Numbered from the stretch's first letter, positions 1-7,701 are shown. The stretch: DNA of 23,649 nt from Rikenellaceae bacterium (GCA_003513895.1 DOSU01000144.1:1-23649); one strand, 5' to 3'. Numbers and translations are program-made. Notes: a model not told the origin generated them from the sequence alone.

Positions 1-103
1 AAAAGTGATAAATTAAATGAACTCATTTACTTATATTTGTTAAAATCAGTCAACCTATTTCAGGACGGGACATAATGTGGCATTTGAAAATATAGTTGAA
101 AAC

Positions 104-137
104 AAAAAAAGGTCAACTTTTCAGGTTGACCTTTTTT
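104..137 (-). terminator. Rho-independent terminator of the nrnA-FKBP operon
   Basis: A 7-bp stem (GGTCAAC at 111-117 with GTTGACC at 125-131) has a 7-nt loop and is flanked by an A run at 104-110 and a T run at 132-137. Because it has A on one side and T on the other it could work in both directions. On the minus strand it lies about 20 nt past the stop codon of the tandem FKBP gene, so it most likely ends that operon. Bases 1-103 hold no gene I can support; a lone TATATTTG at 32-39 resembles a -7 box but has no clear partner. Confidence 0.85.
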
Positions 138-156
138 AATCTGTATTTTTTGCCGA

Positions 157-1122
157 TTATTTTTTCTTAAGAACATCTATGTAGAAGAACATTGGCTGAT
201 AGCGGCCAAAAGGTTTCTCTGTTGAACCGTAACCATATTCTGAAGAGAAAAAAGTAATGGCCTTTTCCCCGTACTTCATTTTTAGGATTGACTTTGCCAT
301 ACCTCTAATTACTTTCCCATCTCCGGTTTCAGTTTCGACATGTGCTGTAAGATCAAGAGGAAGGTACGATTTGGTTGCGTCATAAATGTTGTATTTCCTT
401 GCTGTATCTTCAATGTTTGTATCAAACACAAACCCGTCCAGCAATTTGCCAACGTAATAATATTGCAATGCCGAATTAACTTTTATAGAATCTCCGGTTG
501 AAGAGGAGATTGTTTTAAAGTAATAATTGTTAGTAATTGAGTCTATTCCGCCCCAGTATTTATTGCTGTATGCCTCAAGTGTATCTGTCTGGAAAACTTT
601 CATGTCTTTGACCACTTTGATGATTTCAACATCGTAAATAGTAGTTACTGTATGGATTTTATTGCTACCGGAATTTTCATAGTCCGAAAGCCATGATGGA
701 ATTATAAACCTGGCAGTTCCGCCCTCTTTCATTCCTTTCATCCCCTCTTCCAGTCCTTTAATGGATGTATTGTAGCCAATCTCCAATAGATAAGGACCAT
801 AATAAGACCCATACGAAAAGCCACCTACTCTCTTTGCAATATTTTCATCAGTTGTGCTGATGTAGTTTTCCTTAAGGTCCAAAGTAGAATATCTTACATA
901 TACACCATTTAGGCTTTCAACTAATAATCCATCTCCACTTTTACCGGGAATTATGTAAAGCCCTGATGCAGTAGGCTGTAGAGTGTCTTTATGTACAACG
1001 TGTATATATGCATCCAGTACTCTTTTTTCTATATCATCTTGACCTTCCTCAACTTCTCTTGCACAAGAAAATGCAACCATTGATAAGAAAAAAATTGAGC
1101 TAAGTTTTAAAATTCTGTTCAT
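157..1122 (-). CDS. Tandem-domain FKBP-type peptidyl-prolyl isomerase lipoprotein
   Basis: Encodes a 321-residue protein. I chose the ATG at 1122 rather than the one 21 nt upstream because it places a compact lipoprotein signal (MNRILK, hydrophobic 7-17, lipobox ending at Cys20) at the N-terminus. After the signal come two FKBP-like units, roughly residues 50-170 and 195-320. The second keeps recognisable FKBP features (a GFVFDTN strand and an EYGYG loop near the end); the first is more divergent (IKGLEEGMKGMKEGG helix region) and may not be catalytic. Members of this family isomerise X-Pro bonds and help fold exported proteins; this one should be tethered to a membrane facing the periplasm. 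It is the last gene of an operon with a second FKBP lipoprotein (49-nt gap) and nrnA. Similar FKBP lipoproteins in Flavobacteria include the gliding protein GldI, but nothing here shows a gliding role. Confidence 0.85.
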   Translation of the reverse strand: MNRILKLSSIFFLSMVAFSCAREVEEGQDDIEKRVLDAYIHVVHKDTLQPTASGLYIIPGKSGDGLLVESLNGVYVRYSTLDLKENYISTTDENIAKRVGGFSYGSYYGPYLLEIGYNTSIKGLEEGMKGMKEGGTARFIIPSWLSDYENSGSNKIHTVTTIYDVEIIKVVKDMKVFQTDTLEAYSNKYWGGIDSITNNYYFKTISSSTGDSIKVNSALQYYYVGKLLDGFVFDTNIEDTARKYNIYDATKSYLPLDLTAHVETETGDGKVIRGMAKSILKMKYGEKAITFFSSEYGYGSTEKPFGRYQPMFFYIDVLKKK

Positions 1123-1171
1123 CAGCTTTTTGTATATTATCACTTAATTATAAGCAAGCAAAGTTATAAAA

Positions 1172-1696
1172 TTAATTCTTTTTTACGTTTTTTATCCAAA
1201 CCTCAAATATCAGAGGAGAATACTTTGGAACGATTCCAATTACTTTATTGCCGTATCCGAATCTTGAAGAGAAGAGAATATAACTGTGTTCTCCCTTCCG
1301 GACTCCTGTCAAACCAATCTCAACACCTTCTATAAGTAAGGTCGTTCCGAGCTCTATACCAAAATTTGCCATGCCGCTGTTGGAAATGTCTATACCGGCA
1401 ATAGTTGCAATTTCGGGAATGTTAGTATCAAAAATCACTCCTTTGCCGGAACTGAAGATGAATGCAGCGTATTCGAGAATGAGTGAATCACCGTTTGCAA
1501 GAGTATCGCCGGCACCTTCTTCAATTACAACTCTGTTGACTCCTCCTTTGAGAACAACTCTTTTGCCTGTCTGAGATTTCACAAAGCTTTCAATGCTTTT
1601 TTCCTGAGAAGCAACAGATATCTCCTGCTCCTGTTTCTGACACGAAAGGAACAAAACCGAAATTAATAGCAGAACCGAAATGGCAATATTTTTCAA
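1172..1696 (-). CDS. Single-domain FKBP-type peptidyl-prolyl isomerase lipoprotein
   Basis: A 174-residue protein with a clean lipoprotein signal (MKN, hydrophobic 4-17, LSC with Cys19 as the lipidated residue). The C-terminal half, about residues 65-174, is one FKBP domain: VIFDTN corresponds to the FKBP phenylalanine-aspartate strand, IEGVEIGLTGVRKGE to the central helix and loop, SRFGYG to the tyrosine loop, and VPKYSPLIFEVWI to the final strand. The tryptophan usual at the base of the active site is replaced by leucine (EIGLTG), so activity may be weak. A presumed periplasmic folding catalyst. It starts 24 nt after nrnA stops and is followed by the tandem FKBP gene, so the three are probably co-transcribed. 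Confidence 0.87.
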   Translation of the reverse strand: MKNIAISVLLLISVLFLSCQKQEQEISVASQEKSIESFVKSQTGKRVVLKGGVNRVVIEEGAGDTLANGDSLILEYAAFIFSSGKGVIFDTNIPEIATIAGIDISNSGMANFGIELGTTLLIEGVEIGLTGVRKGEHSYILFSSRFGYGNKVIGIVPKYSPLIFEVWIKNVKKN

Positions 1697-1720
1697 GCGA
1701 ATATTTTTGTTCTTTACATT

Positions 1721-2764
1721 TTACAAATCTTGTGCCCTTTTTTGCTTATTGAGCATAGTCTTAAGACTTTTTTCGAAATATTGTGGTACATCTCCCACGG
1801 GTATGAACAGTTTTCCACCTGCAGCTCTCTCGTGCCCGGCCCCGTTGAAAAACTTTCTGGCAAACTTATTAACTGAAAAATCGTCCGAAGACCTGAGCGA
1901 AACACGAATTTGGTCTTCTTTTTCGGAAAAAAGAGCAGAAATAGTTATACCGCTTATGTTGAGCGGCATATTAACAAATCCTTCGGTATCTCCTTCGCTG
2001 AATCCGAATTGTTCCAGTTCGGATTTCGTGAGAATAATATAACCTGCACCAAGCTCTTTAAGTATTGTCATTTTATTTAAAAGAGCATGACCAAGCAGCC
2101 TCATTCTGTTTTGAGAAAACCCCCCAAAAACCTTTAATTGAATAATTTCTTTATCTACTCCAGAGTCAAGAATTTCGCCCGCCATTTTAAAAGTACTTCC
2201 GGATACAGAATTGGAGAAGTTATTTGTATCTGTCATCATTCCAACATAAAGCGAATTTGCTACAGCCACTGGCATCAACACTTTTAAATGATGATTCATT
2301 TTCTTAATTATCCAATACAACAGTTCGCATGCCGAAGAGACTTCCGTCGAAGAGACAACAAAATCAAATGCTTCACTTTCGGGATCGGGATGATGGTCAA
2401 TAAGGATTTTAATTGCTTTGGTCGATTTTATTGGCATCTCCAGACTCTCTGTTCTCCTAAGCTGATTGAAGTCAAGAGCAAAAATAAGGTCTGCCTCGCT
2501 TATTATATCCCTGGCTTTCTGAGGGTTTTCGTCATTTATGTGAATTTCATTGGTGGGATCAAGAAAAGAGAGATATTCGGGATAACGATCAGGAATAATT
2601 ATTGTGTTTTCTTTACCTATACACGACAGATAGTTTCCCAACGCCGTAACAGATCCAATAGCATCACCGTCCGGGTTTGTATGGGTCACAATAACGATTT
2701 TATTTGCCTTTTTAACAGCATCCAATATATCAATAACAATTTCTTCGCCGAAATAGATCTTCAT
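1721..2764 (-). CDS. nrnA: DHH/DHHA1 phosphoesterase, NrnA-type oligoribonuclease / pAp phosphatase
   Basis: A 347-residue cytoplasmic protein of the normal length for NrnA. Motifs in order: HTNPDGDAIGS at 28-38 (metal-binding DGD), an acidic ALDFN at 96-100, DHH at 123-125 in LIDHHPD, MTDTNNF at 177-183, and the DHHA1 substrate-binding signature GAGHERAAGG at 308-317. All residues expected for the Mn-dependent active site are present. The family degrades short RNA or DNA oligonucleotides and dephosphorylates 3'-phosphoadenosine 5'-phosphate. It is the first gene of the minus-strand operon with the two FKBP lipoproteins. A TATTTTTG box lies just upstream (2781-2788 on the complement), placing the transcript start only about 10 nt before the ATG. 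Whether this copy prefers RNA oligomers, pAp or a cyclic dinucleotide product cannot be told from sequence. Confidence 0.92.
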   Translation of the reverse strand: MKIYFGEEIVIDILDAVKKANKIVIVTHTNPDGDAIGSVTALGNYLSCIGKENTIIIPDRYPEYLSFLDPTNEIHINDENPQKARDIISEADLIFALDFNQLRRTESLEMPIKSTKAIKILIDHHPDPESEAFDFVVSSTEVSSACELLYWIIKKMNHHLKVLMPVAVANSLYVGMMTDTNNFSNSVSGSTFKMAGEILDSGVDKEIIQLKVFGGFSQNRMRLLGHALLNKMTILKELGAGYIILTKSELEQFGFSEGDTEGFVNMPLNISGITISALFSEKEDQIRVSLRSSDDFSVNKFARKFFNGAGHERAAGGKLFIPVGDVPQYFEKSLKTMLNKQKRAQDL

Positions 2765-2780
2765 AATAAAATAATTAGCA

Positions 2781-2828
2781 CAAAAATAGAAAATTTATTG
2801 CGGGGTCTAAATATTTATTTTAATTTTG
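2781..2828. promoter_or_regulatory. Divergent promoter pair between nrnA and the 2869 gene
   Basis: Two Bacteroidota-type -7 boxes (TAnnTTTG) face away from each other: TATTTTTG on the minus strand (complement of 2781-2788) for nrnA, with a TTTAG about 19 nt upstream as a weak -33 element; and TAATTTTG at 2821-2828 on the plus strand, with TATTG ending at 2800 (20-nt gap), for the rightward operon. Seen by motif only; the -33 elements are imperfect. Confidence 0.55.
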
Positions 2829-2868
2829 TGAACTTATTGAATAATTAATATAAACCCTATAACTACCA

Positions 2869-3474
2869 ATGAAAAAAGTAATTACTTATGTTGTTCTGCC
2901 TCTTATAGTATTAGTAATAGGCTACATCATTTACACCAGCATTCAGGAGCCGGTGGTTTTTGAAAAGCAGCGCAGATACAGAGAGACTATTGCAATTGAA
3001 AGACTTAAGGACATCCGTACACTTCAGGTTGCTTATAAAGCTAAGTACAATAAGTTCTCCGGAAATCTTGATTCGTTGATTAATTTCTACAATAGCGGAA
3101 TAATTACTGTTATCAAACAGGTTGGTTCGATGGACGACTCGGTTGCTGTTGCACAAAAAAGAGTTTTCCGCGACAGTATTAAGATTGCAGTTAAAGACAC
3201 TCTTCTTAAAAGACAAGGCTTCATTATTGACTCAATAGCAATAATTCCGTTTAGCGGAGGGCAGAGAATAGAAATGAAAGCAATCATTGGTAAAGTATCA
3301 GGCGTAGAAGTTCCTTTATTCGAAGCTGCAATTCCTTTTGACATTTTACTAAATGGTCTTAACAGGCAACTAATCGTAAACCTTAACGCCGATCGTAAAG
3401 ATGTAGACAGATATCCAGGCTTGAAGGTTGGTAGTATTGAAGCACCAAATAATAATGCAGGTAACTGGGAATAA
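2869..3474 (+). CDS. Membrane-anchored protein of unknown function with pseudopilin-like N-terminal organisation
   Basis: A 201-residue protein that I do not recognise as a named family. It starts with MKK and one hydrophobic segment at about residues 5-23, then a charged helix (EKQRRYRETIAIERLKDIRT) and the sequence TLQVAYKAKYNKFSGNLDSL. That pattern, a transmembrane helix running into an amphipathic helix and then a Tyr-Lys-Tyr...F..nLdsL motif, resembles minor pilins and type II secretion pseudopilins, but no prepilin peptidase site (G before F-T/L-E) is visible. The rest looks like a beta-rich extracytoplasmic domain. It is followed after 2 nt by the DUF3822 gene and then rsmD, so the three form one operon. 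Likely inner-membrane protein with most of its mass outside the cytoplasm; function unknown. Confidence 0.8.
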   Translation: MKKVITYVVLPLIVLVIGYIIYTSIQEPVVFEKQRRYRETIAIERLKDIRTLQVAYKAKYNKFSGNLDSLINFYNSGIITVIKQVGSMDDSVAVAQKRVFRDSIKIAVKDTLLKRQGFIIDSIAIIPFSGGQRIEMKAIIGKVSGVEVPLFEAAIPFDILLNGLNRQLIVNLNADRKDVDRYPGLKVGSIEAPNNNAGNWE

Positions 3475-3476
3475 AA

Positions 3477-4289
3477 ATGCCAATTATTGTCAATAAGCAG
3501 CTTGGGCTGGAAAAGACAATTCAATACAGATTATCCATTCAGGCCGACTTGAATGGATTTTCTTTTTCTATTGTCAACGATGCCGAAAAGAAGTGTCACT
3601 TTCTTTTTCAGTCGGAATTTAATATGAGCTATGCAGACATAGATTCTGTTTGCAGAAGCACTGCTAAATTACTGGAAAACTTTCCTCTGGTTGCAAAAAA
3701 ATATAACTCAGTGGAAGTTATTTATAACACTCATAAATATGCTCTTATTCCTATAAAATTATTCAAACAGGAAGAAGCCAGTTTTCAACTTCAGAAGCTG
3801 CACACTTTAGACGAGTTTGACGAAATAAACACTATAGAGATTCCGGAACAGGAGATGGTAATTGTTTTTGCTGTAAACAGCACATTTCTTAACGTCATAA
3901 AAAAGGTTCAACCGGAGTTCCGGGTAGTCCCGTCGGTATATCAAATATTAAACAACATAGGATTGTTTGAAGAACATAACAAAATTTTTATTCAGTACCA
4001 CAAGGGAAATGTACACATAGTTGTATCCGAAGGAAACAGGGTTATGTACTGTAACTCTTTCTCTGCTTTGCAATTTAATACAGTTCTTTACTATGTATTT
4101 CTTGCAATGAAACAGGTTCAGCTTAACCAGGAACAAACAACGGTATTCTTTTCGGGCAACTTCCGGGAAGAGGATATGACAAATATGACAAAATACTTCC
4201 CTAAAGTGAGGCATTTCAAACACCCCCATATAAATATGGGATCATCTGAAATTGAGCTTAAATATTCGCCTCTGGCATTTGCCATATGA
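3477..4289 (+). CDS. DUF3822 family protein
   Basis: A 270-residue soluble protein matching what I recall of DUF3822, a family largely confined to Bacteroidota and often found beside rsmD. No signal peptide or membrane segment. The layout suggests two related halves, each beginning with a beta-hairpin: YRLSIQADLNGFSFSIVND near 17-35 and KIFIQYHKGNVHIVVSEG near 168-185. This resembles the two-lobed actin/hexokinase-like fold of PilM or the T2SS L protein, yet the phosphate-binding glycine/aspartate motifs are missing; that comparison is my inference. It starts 2 nt after the pseudopilin-like gene and its stop overlaps the rsmD start (ATGA at 4286-4289), which indicates translational coupling. 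Function unknown. Confidence 0.82.
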   Translation: MPIIVNKQLGLEKTIQYRLSIQADLNGFSFSIVNDAEKKCHFLFQSEFNMSYADIDSVCRSTAKLLENFPLVAKKYNSVEVIYNTHKYALIPIKLFKQEEASFQLQKLHTLDEFDEINTIEIPEQEMVIVFAVNSTFLNVIKKVQPEFRVVPSVYQILNNIGLFEEHNKIFIQYHKGNVHIVVSEGNRVMYCNSFSALQFNTVLYYVFLAMKQVQLNQEQTTVFFSGNFREEDMTNMTKYFPKVRHFKHPHINMGSSEIELKYSPLAFAI

Positions 4290-4822
4290 GAATAATTGGC
4301 GGAGAACTGAGAGGCAAGCAGATATTACCTCCTTCAAACTATAAGGCAAGGCCTACCACAGACTTTGCAAAAGAAGGTCTGTTCAACATTCTGTCAAATC
4401 AATACGATTTTTCTGAATTATCTGTCCTCGACCTCTTCTCCGGAACCGGAAGCATTTCATTCGAGTTTGCATCCCGAGGCTGTCCAATGATTACATCGGT
4501 AGAGATGAACACACTTCACTATAATTTTATAAAATCCTCCATTTCAAAACTGGAAGTTAATGGGATGCAGGTTGTGCGACATAATGTTTTCGACTTTCTG
4601 GAAATATGCCGGATTCAGTACGATATAATTTTCGCCGATCCGCCATATGAAATCTCGGGACTTGATGGAATACCCGATAAAATACTTTCGTTTCCAATTC
4701 TTAAGGAAGATGGTATCCTCATTTTTGAACACCCTGCTGCATTTAGTTTTAAGAATAACTCAAACTTCATAAAGGAGAAAAAATACGGAAATGTTCACTT
4801 CTCCTTTTTTACAAAAAAATAG
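4286..4822 (+). CDS. rsmD: 16S rRNA (guanine(966)-N(2))-methyltransferase RsmD
   Basis: A 178-residue methyltransferase of typical RsmD length. It opens with the RsmD signature MRIIGGELRGK and ARPTTDFAKEGLFNIL (22-36), followed by the SAM-binding loop LDLFSGTGS at 48-56, an acidic residue ending the second strand (SVEMN near 71-75), and the catalytic DPPY at 118-121 that flips out the target amino group. It methylates the exocyclic N2 of G966 in 16S rRNA, in the small-subunit head close to the P site. The start codon overlaps the DUF3822 stop. In many bacteria rsmD sits beside coaD; here it is in the DUF3822 operon instead and followed directly by a tRNA gene. Confidence 0.95.
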   Translation: MRIIGGELRGKQILPPSNYKARPTTDFAKEGLFNILSNQYDFSELSVLDLFSGTGSISFEFASRGCPMITSVEMNTLHYNFIKSSISKLEVNGMQVVRHNVFDFLEICRIQYDIIFADPPYEISGLDGIPDKILSFPILKEDGILIFEHPAAFSFKNNSNFIKEKKYGNVHFSFFTKK

Positions 4823-4842
4823 TACAAATTCATTTCTGAAAT

Positions 4843-4873
4843 TTTGATATTAATAAAATCATCTCTATATTTG
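4843..4873 (+). promoter_or_regulatory. Promoter of tRNA-Asp, Bacteroidota type
   Basis: A -33 element TTTG at 4843-4846 is followed after 19 nt by a perfect TATATTTG (TAnnTTTG) at 4866-4873. Transcription would begin near 4880, about 13 nt before the mature tRNA. It lies just beyond the rsmD stop, so the tRNA need not depend on the upstream operon. Confidence 0.8.
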
Positions 4874-4892
4874 CAATCCCAAAAGGGTAACT

Positions 4893-4966
4893 GGTGTGGT
4901 AGTTCAGCTGGTTAGAATATCTGCCTGTCACGCAGAGGGTCGCGGGTTCGAGTCCCGTCCATACCG
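4893..4966 (+). tRNA. tRNA-Asp (anticodon GUC)
   Basis: A 74-nt cloverleaf. Acceptor GGTGTGG (4893-4899) pairs with CCATACC (4959-4965), including one G-T; discriminator is G at 4966. The anticodon arm CTGCC-TGTCACG-CAG carries GTC, decoding Asp GAC/GAU. The T arm GCGGGTTCGAGTCCCGT is standard. The body is close to the Escherichia coli tRNA-Asp from memory. CCA is not encoded (CCG follows the discriminator), so the 3' end must be added after transcription. Confidence 0.97.
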
Positions 4967-4970
4967 CCGG

Positions 4971-5006
4971 AAGCTCCGATAATCGAATGATTGTCGGAGC
5001 TTTTTT
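4971..5006 (+). terminator. Rho-independent terminator of tRNA-Asp
   Basis: AAGCTCCGATAATC (4971-4984) pairs with GATTGTCGGAGCTT across a 4-nt loop with a single G-T pair, and the stem runs straight into TTTTTT. It begins 4 nt after the tRNA, giving a compact monocistronic transcript. Between here and 5112 there is no gene; an imperfect inverted repeat GTCGTAAAA/TTTTATCGAC is visible at about 5036-5071. Confidence 0.92.
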
Positions 5007-5088
5007 CATACCAGATAAAAATGATTAGAATTTTTGTCGTAAAATTCCGGTTTTTTATCGACTTTTGACAGGAATACGCCGATTTTAT

Positions 5089-5120
5089 ATTGTGAAACCA
5101 TTTTGAGACAAATACTTTTG
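5089..5120 (+). promoter_or_regulatory. Promoter of the LiaF-like/LytTR operon
   Basis: TACTTTTG at 5113-5120 fits the TAnnTTTG -7 box, with ATTG at 5089-5092 separated by 20 nt as a weak -33 element. The start codon is at 5147. The imperfect inverted repeat at about 5036-5071 lies upstream and could be an operator, but I cannot link it to any regulator. Confidence 0.5.
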
Positions 5121-5146
5121 TTCCGTAATTTTAAAAAAAATCTATT

Positions 5147-5887
5147 ATGCATGTAATTCACGATGGGAGACGCTCCCGTAATGGCGGAATGCCAGTTGTT
5201 CTCACCGCAGCAATTCTTATTGCTGCAGGTTTAATTTTTTTGGCAAGAAATCTGGAACTTATCGATTATAATGTTTTCCGGATTTTCATTTCATGGCAGA
5301 TGCTTCTAATTGTTCTCGGGCTTAATTCTATTTTTAAAAAGCAACTTGTTGGCGGTGGAATTCTCATTGGCGTGGGACTGTTTTTCCTTATTCCGCGCAT
5401 CACAGGATTAGGATACCACTGGGTAGGCACCTACTGGCCAATCCTTTTTGTTCTCATAGGAATTATGCTGCTTTTCAAACTTTGGAAGCCAGGTACGTTT
5501 ATGAGTAACAGAGCCGGTTTTGGCAATGATAATTCATTTAAAACCGCAGATGGATTTATAACTTCTAATAATGCGTTTGGTTCTGTAAATCAGATTTTTC
5601 TTGATCCGGTTTTTAAAGGAGCAAGAATTTCAAACACTTTCGGAAGCACACTTATCGACCTGAGACGCACATCGCTTGAAGCACCTGAAACTTACATCGA
5701 TATAGATTGTTCATTTGGCGGAATTGAAATCTTTGTACCTCACAACTGGACTGTTAAATCGAATTTGCACCATTTCTTCAGCGGAAATGACGACAAACGG
5801 TTTTGGGCCAACGGTGTTCAGGACACTGAACATAAACTCATCATCCGCGGAAATATTTCCTTTAGCGGGGTTGAAATTAAAAGTTAA
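5147..5887 (+). CDS. LiaF-like membrane protein (four TM segments plus C-terminal LiaF domain)
   Basis: A 246-residue protein. Four hydrophobic segments at about 15-33, 43-61, 67-84 and 93-110 form the N-terminal membrane part (the LiaI/LiaF-like, DUF5668-type region). From about 135 to 246 comes a beta-helix-like LiaF C-terminal domain with repeating strands such as NNAFGSVNQIFLDPVFKGARISNTFGSTLIDLRRT and DIDCSFGGIEIFVPHNW (short excerpts of one continuous domain). In Firmicutes LiaF represses a cell-envelope stress kinase. Here there is no kinase; the next gene, 2 nt downstream, is a membrane LytTR regulator, so I infer that this protein senses envelope state and acts on that partner. In Bacteroidota similar proteins usually neighbour LytS/LytTR systems. 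The exact stimulus is unknown. Confidence 0.82.
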   Translation: MHVIHDGRRSRNGGMPVVLTAAILIAAGLIFLARNLELIDYNVFRIFISWQMLLIVLGLNSIFKKQLVGGGILIGVGLFFLIPRITGLGYHWVGTYWPILFVLIGIMLLFKLWKPGTFMSNRAGFGNDNSFKTADGFITSNNAFGSVNQIFLDPVFKGARISNTFGSTLIDLRRTSLEAPETYIDIDCSFGGIEIFVPHNWTVKSNLHHFFSGNDDKRFWANGVQDTEHKLIIRGNISFSGVEIKS

Positions 5888-5889
5888 CT

Positions 5890-6660
5890 ATGATCGGGGG
5901 TTTTTCGGAAGAAAATATTCAAAAGCTGGCAGGATTTGCTGTTACTATTGTTTTAACAGCAATCCTCTGGCTTTTGCTTACTCTTTACGGAAATCTCTCT
6001 TATAAAGACGGAATAACAGGAAGCCTCACATACATTGTAATTCTTACTTCGTCCGGTTACTTTTACCGTTATATAACCGACTACCTTAAAGCAATTCAGG
6101 CAAAGATTGCAATTGCGCTGCTGGCTCAGTTTGTTTCCCTTGCAGGAACATTCGCAATAATATCTGCTCTTGGAGGAGAGGCTCGCAATCAATTTTCATC
6201 AAACATCGTCCTCTATCTGGTTTTCGGACTTTTTTGCTGGACCATTCTTGAAATGTGGTATAATAAACCAAAGATTTACAGTAGCACAGAAGAGTCCGAA
6301 CAAGAGTGTTCGTCGGCTCCGGAAAAAGGTGAAATTATTGACCACATACCGGTGAAAGAAGGTTCGCAAATTCACATCATTAGATTAGAGGAAATTCAAT
6401 ACATCCAGGCTTATGGCGATTATGTGATGCTCTATACCGATACTGGCAGGCACATCAAAGAGCAGACAATGAAGTATTTTGAATACCATTTACCTGCTTA
6501 TTTTGTCAGAATACATCGCTCCAGCATCGTTAACTCATCAAAGATAACACGGGCAGAGCTTTATGGCAAGGAGACCTACAACATTCAGCTTAAGAGCGGA
6601 GCTTCACTCCGGGCAAGCGCAAACGGATTCAAGCTTCTCAAAGAGAGGCTCTCTCTTTGA
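5890..6660 (+). CDS. Membrane-embedded LytTR-family DNA-binding regulator
   Basis: A 256-residue protein. Four predicted membrane helices at about 14-33, 44-62, 73-92 and 105-122 are followed by an acidic/Ser linker (130-150) and a LytTR DNA-binding domain at about 150-255, with the hallmark IRLEEIQYIQAYGDYVMLY (164-182) and YFVRIHRSSIVN (204-215) segments. No receiver domain with a phosphorylatable Asp is present, so regulation must come through the membrane part or a partner. It starts 2 nt after the LiaF-like gene, which is the probable partner. LytTR domains bind paired direct repeats through beta strands; targets here are unknown, autoregulation is possible. The last codons and the stop codon lie inside a 19-bp perfect hairpin. 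Confidence 0.88.
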   Translation: MIGGFSEENIQKLAGFAVTIVLTAILWLLLTLYGNLSYKDGITGSLTYIVILTSSGYFYRYITDYLKAIQAKIAIALLAQFVSLAGTFAIISALGGEARNQFSSNIVLYLVFGLFCWTILEMWYNKPKIYSSTEESEQECSSAPEKGEIIDHIPVKEGSQIHIIRLEEIQYIQAYGDYVMLYTDTGRHIKEQTMKYFEYHLPAYFVRIHRSSIVNSSKITRAELYGKETYNIQLKSGASLRASANGFKLLKERLSL

Positions 6661-6669
6661 GAAGCTTGA
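6629..6669. terminator. 19-bp perfect hairpin over the 3' end of the LytTR gene, between convergent genes
   Basis: Bases 6629-6647 are perfectly complementary to 6651-6669, leaving only the triloop GCT at 6648-6650. The right arm contains the LytTR stop codon (TGA 6658-6660). There is no T run on the plus side, so it is not a textbook intrinsic terminator. It sits 23 nt from the stop of the convergent fabI gene and may end or protect transcripts from both sides. Confidence 0.65.
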
Positions 6670-6692
6670 CATTCTTAATCCGTAAGATAAAT

Positions 6693-7568
6693 TTATTCTG
6701 TTTTCTTCTTGCCTGCTTTGTGGCTCTTGTCATCTTTCACGTCTGTATACTCAAGCCCGTCCCTGTACACGCTCATTGCGCCAAGACTCATACCCATGCT
6801 TGAATAGCCTCCGTCGTGGAAGAGGTTTTGCATTGTCACCTTGCGAGTGAGATCCGAGAAAAGTGTAACAATGTAGTCGGCACATTCATCTGCAGTAGCA
6901 TTTCCCAGTGGCGACATTCTCTCGGCAAAGTCCATCAGCTTGTCAAATCCCATTATTCCACCACCCGCTGTTGTTTGGGTAGGAGACTGCGAAACAGTGT
7001 TAATTCGGATATTTCTTTCACGGCCGTAGATATACCCGAAACTGCGTGTTATTGATTCAAGAAGAGCTTTAGCATCTGCCATATCGTTATAACCGTAGAG
7101 AGTTCTCTGAGCTGCGACATAAGACAATGCCACTACAGAACCCCAGTCGTTAATTGCATCCACCTTTCGGCAGCTTTGTAATATTTTATGGAAGGAAATT
7201 GCAGAAATATCCAGCGTCTGATGGAGATACTGATAATTGAGATCGTCGTAAGTCCTGCCCTTCCTCACATTTGGAGACATACCAATCGAGTGCAGAACAA
7301 AATCAAACTTTCCTCCTAAAAACTCCATACCTTTGATTATAAGGTTTTCCAGGTCGTCTACATCTGTAGCATCAGCGGGGATGACAATAGATTCACACTT
7401 TGCAGCCAGAACATCGATTGTACCCATCTTCATAGATGCCGGAGTGTTTGTAAGCACAAATCTCCCACCCTCTTCATAAACTCTTTCTGCTGTTTTCCAA
7501 GCGATTGAGTGTTCGTTAAGAGCTCCAAATATAAGACCCCTTTTTCCTTTGAGTAAATTATAAGACAT
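6693..7568 (-). CDS. fabI: Enoyl-[acyl-carrier-protein] reductase (NADH), FabI
   Basis: A 291-residue short-chain reductase of the FabI family. I take the ATG at 7568 (MSYNLLKGKRGLIFG) because it matches the conserved start of Bacteroidota FabI; an in-frame ATG 18 nt further up adds only MVKLKH. The nucleotide-binding region is GLIFGALNEHSIAWK (11-25), and the active site is the FabI-type Tyr-x6-Lys: Tyr150 in LSY, Tyr160 and Lys167 in YGYNDMADAK. It reduces trans-2-enoyl-ACP in the last step of each fatty acid elongation cycle and is the family targeted by triclosan. The C-terminus ends in a Lys-rich tail (about 275-291) beyond the usual core. It is monocistronic, convergent with the LytTR gene and divergent from the DUF6132 gene. 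Confidence 0.95.
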   Translation of the reverse strand: MSYNLLKGKRGLIFGALNEHSIAWKTAERVYEEGGRFVLTNTPASMKMGTIDVLAAKCESIVIPADATDVDDLENLIIKGMEFLGGKFDFVLHSIGMSPNVRKGRTYDDLNYQYLHQTLDISAISFHKILQSCRKVDAINDWGSVVALSYVAAQRTLYGYNDMADAKALLESITRSFGYIYGRERNIRINTVSQSPTQTTAGGGIMGFDKLMDFAERMSPLGNATADECADYIVTLFSDLTRKVTMQNLFHDGGYSSMGMSLGAMSVYRDGLEYTDVKDDKSHKAGKKKTE

Positions 7569-7701
7569 ATGTTTTAGTTTTACCAATTAATAACACAATA
7601 AATTGAATATTGTTTTTTCAACTGCTAAAATCGAACCAAAACAGGTTTTAATGGTTATAATTATACAACTTATTTCGTTTATAAATATTTTCCATTGGAA
7701 A

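Noticed and set aside
1680..2042. A 120-codon plus-strand frame opposite nrnA and the FKBP gene start
   Set aside because: It covers the conserved DHHA1 end of nrnA on the other strand and has no family features.
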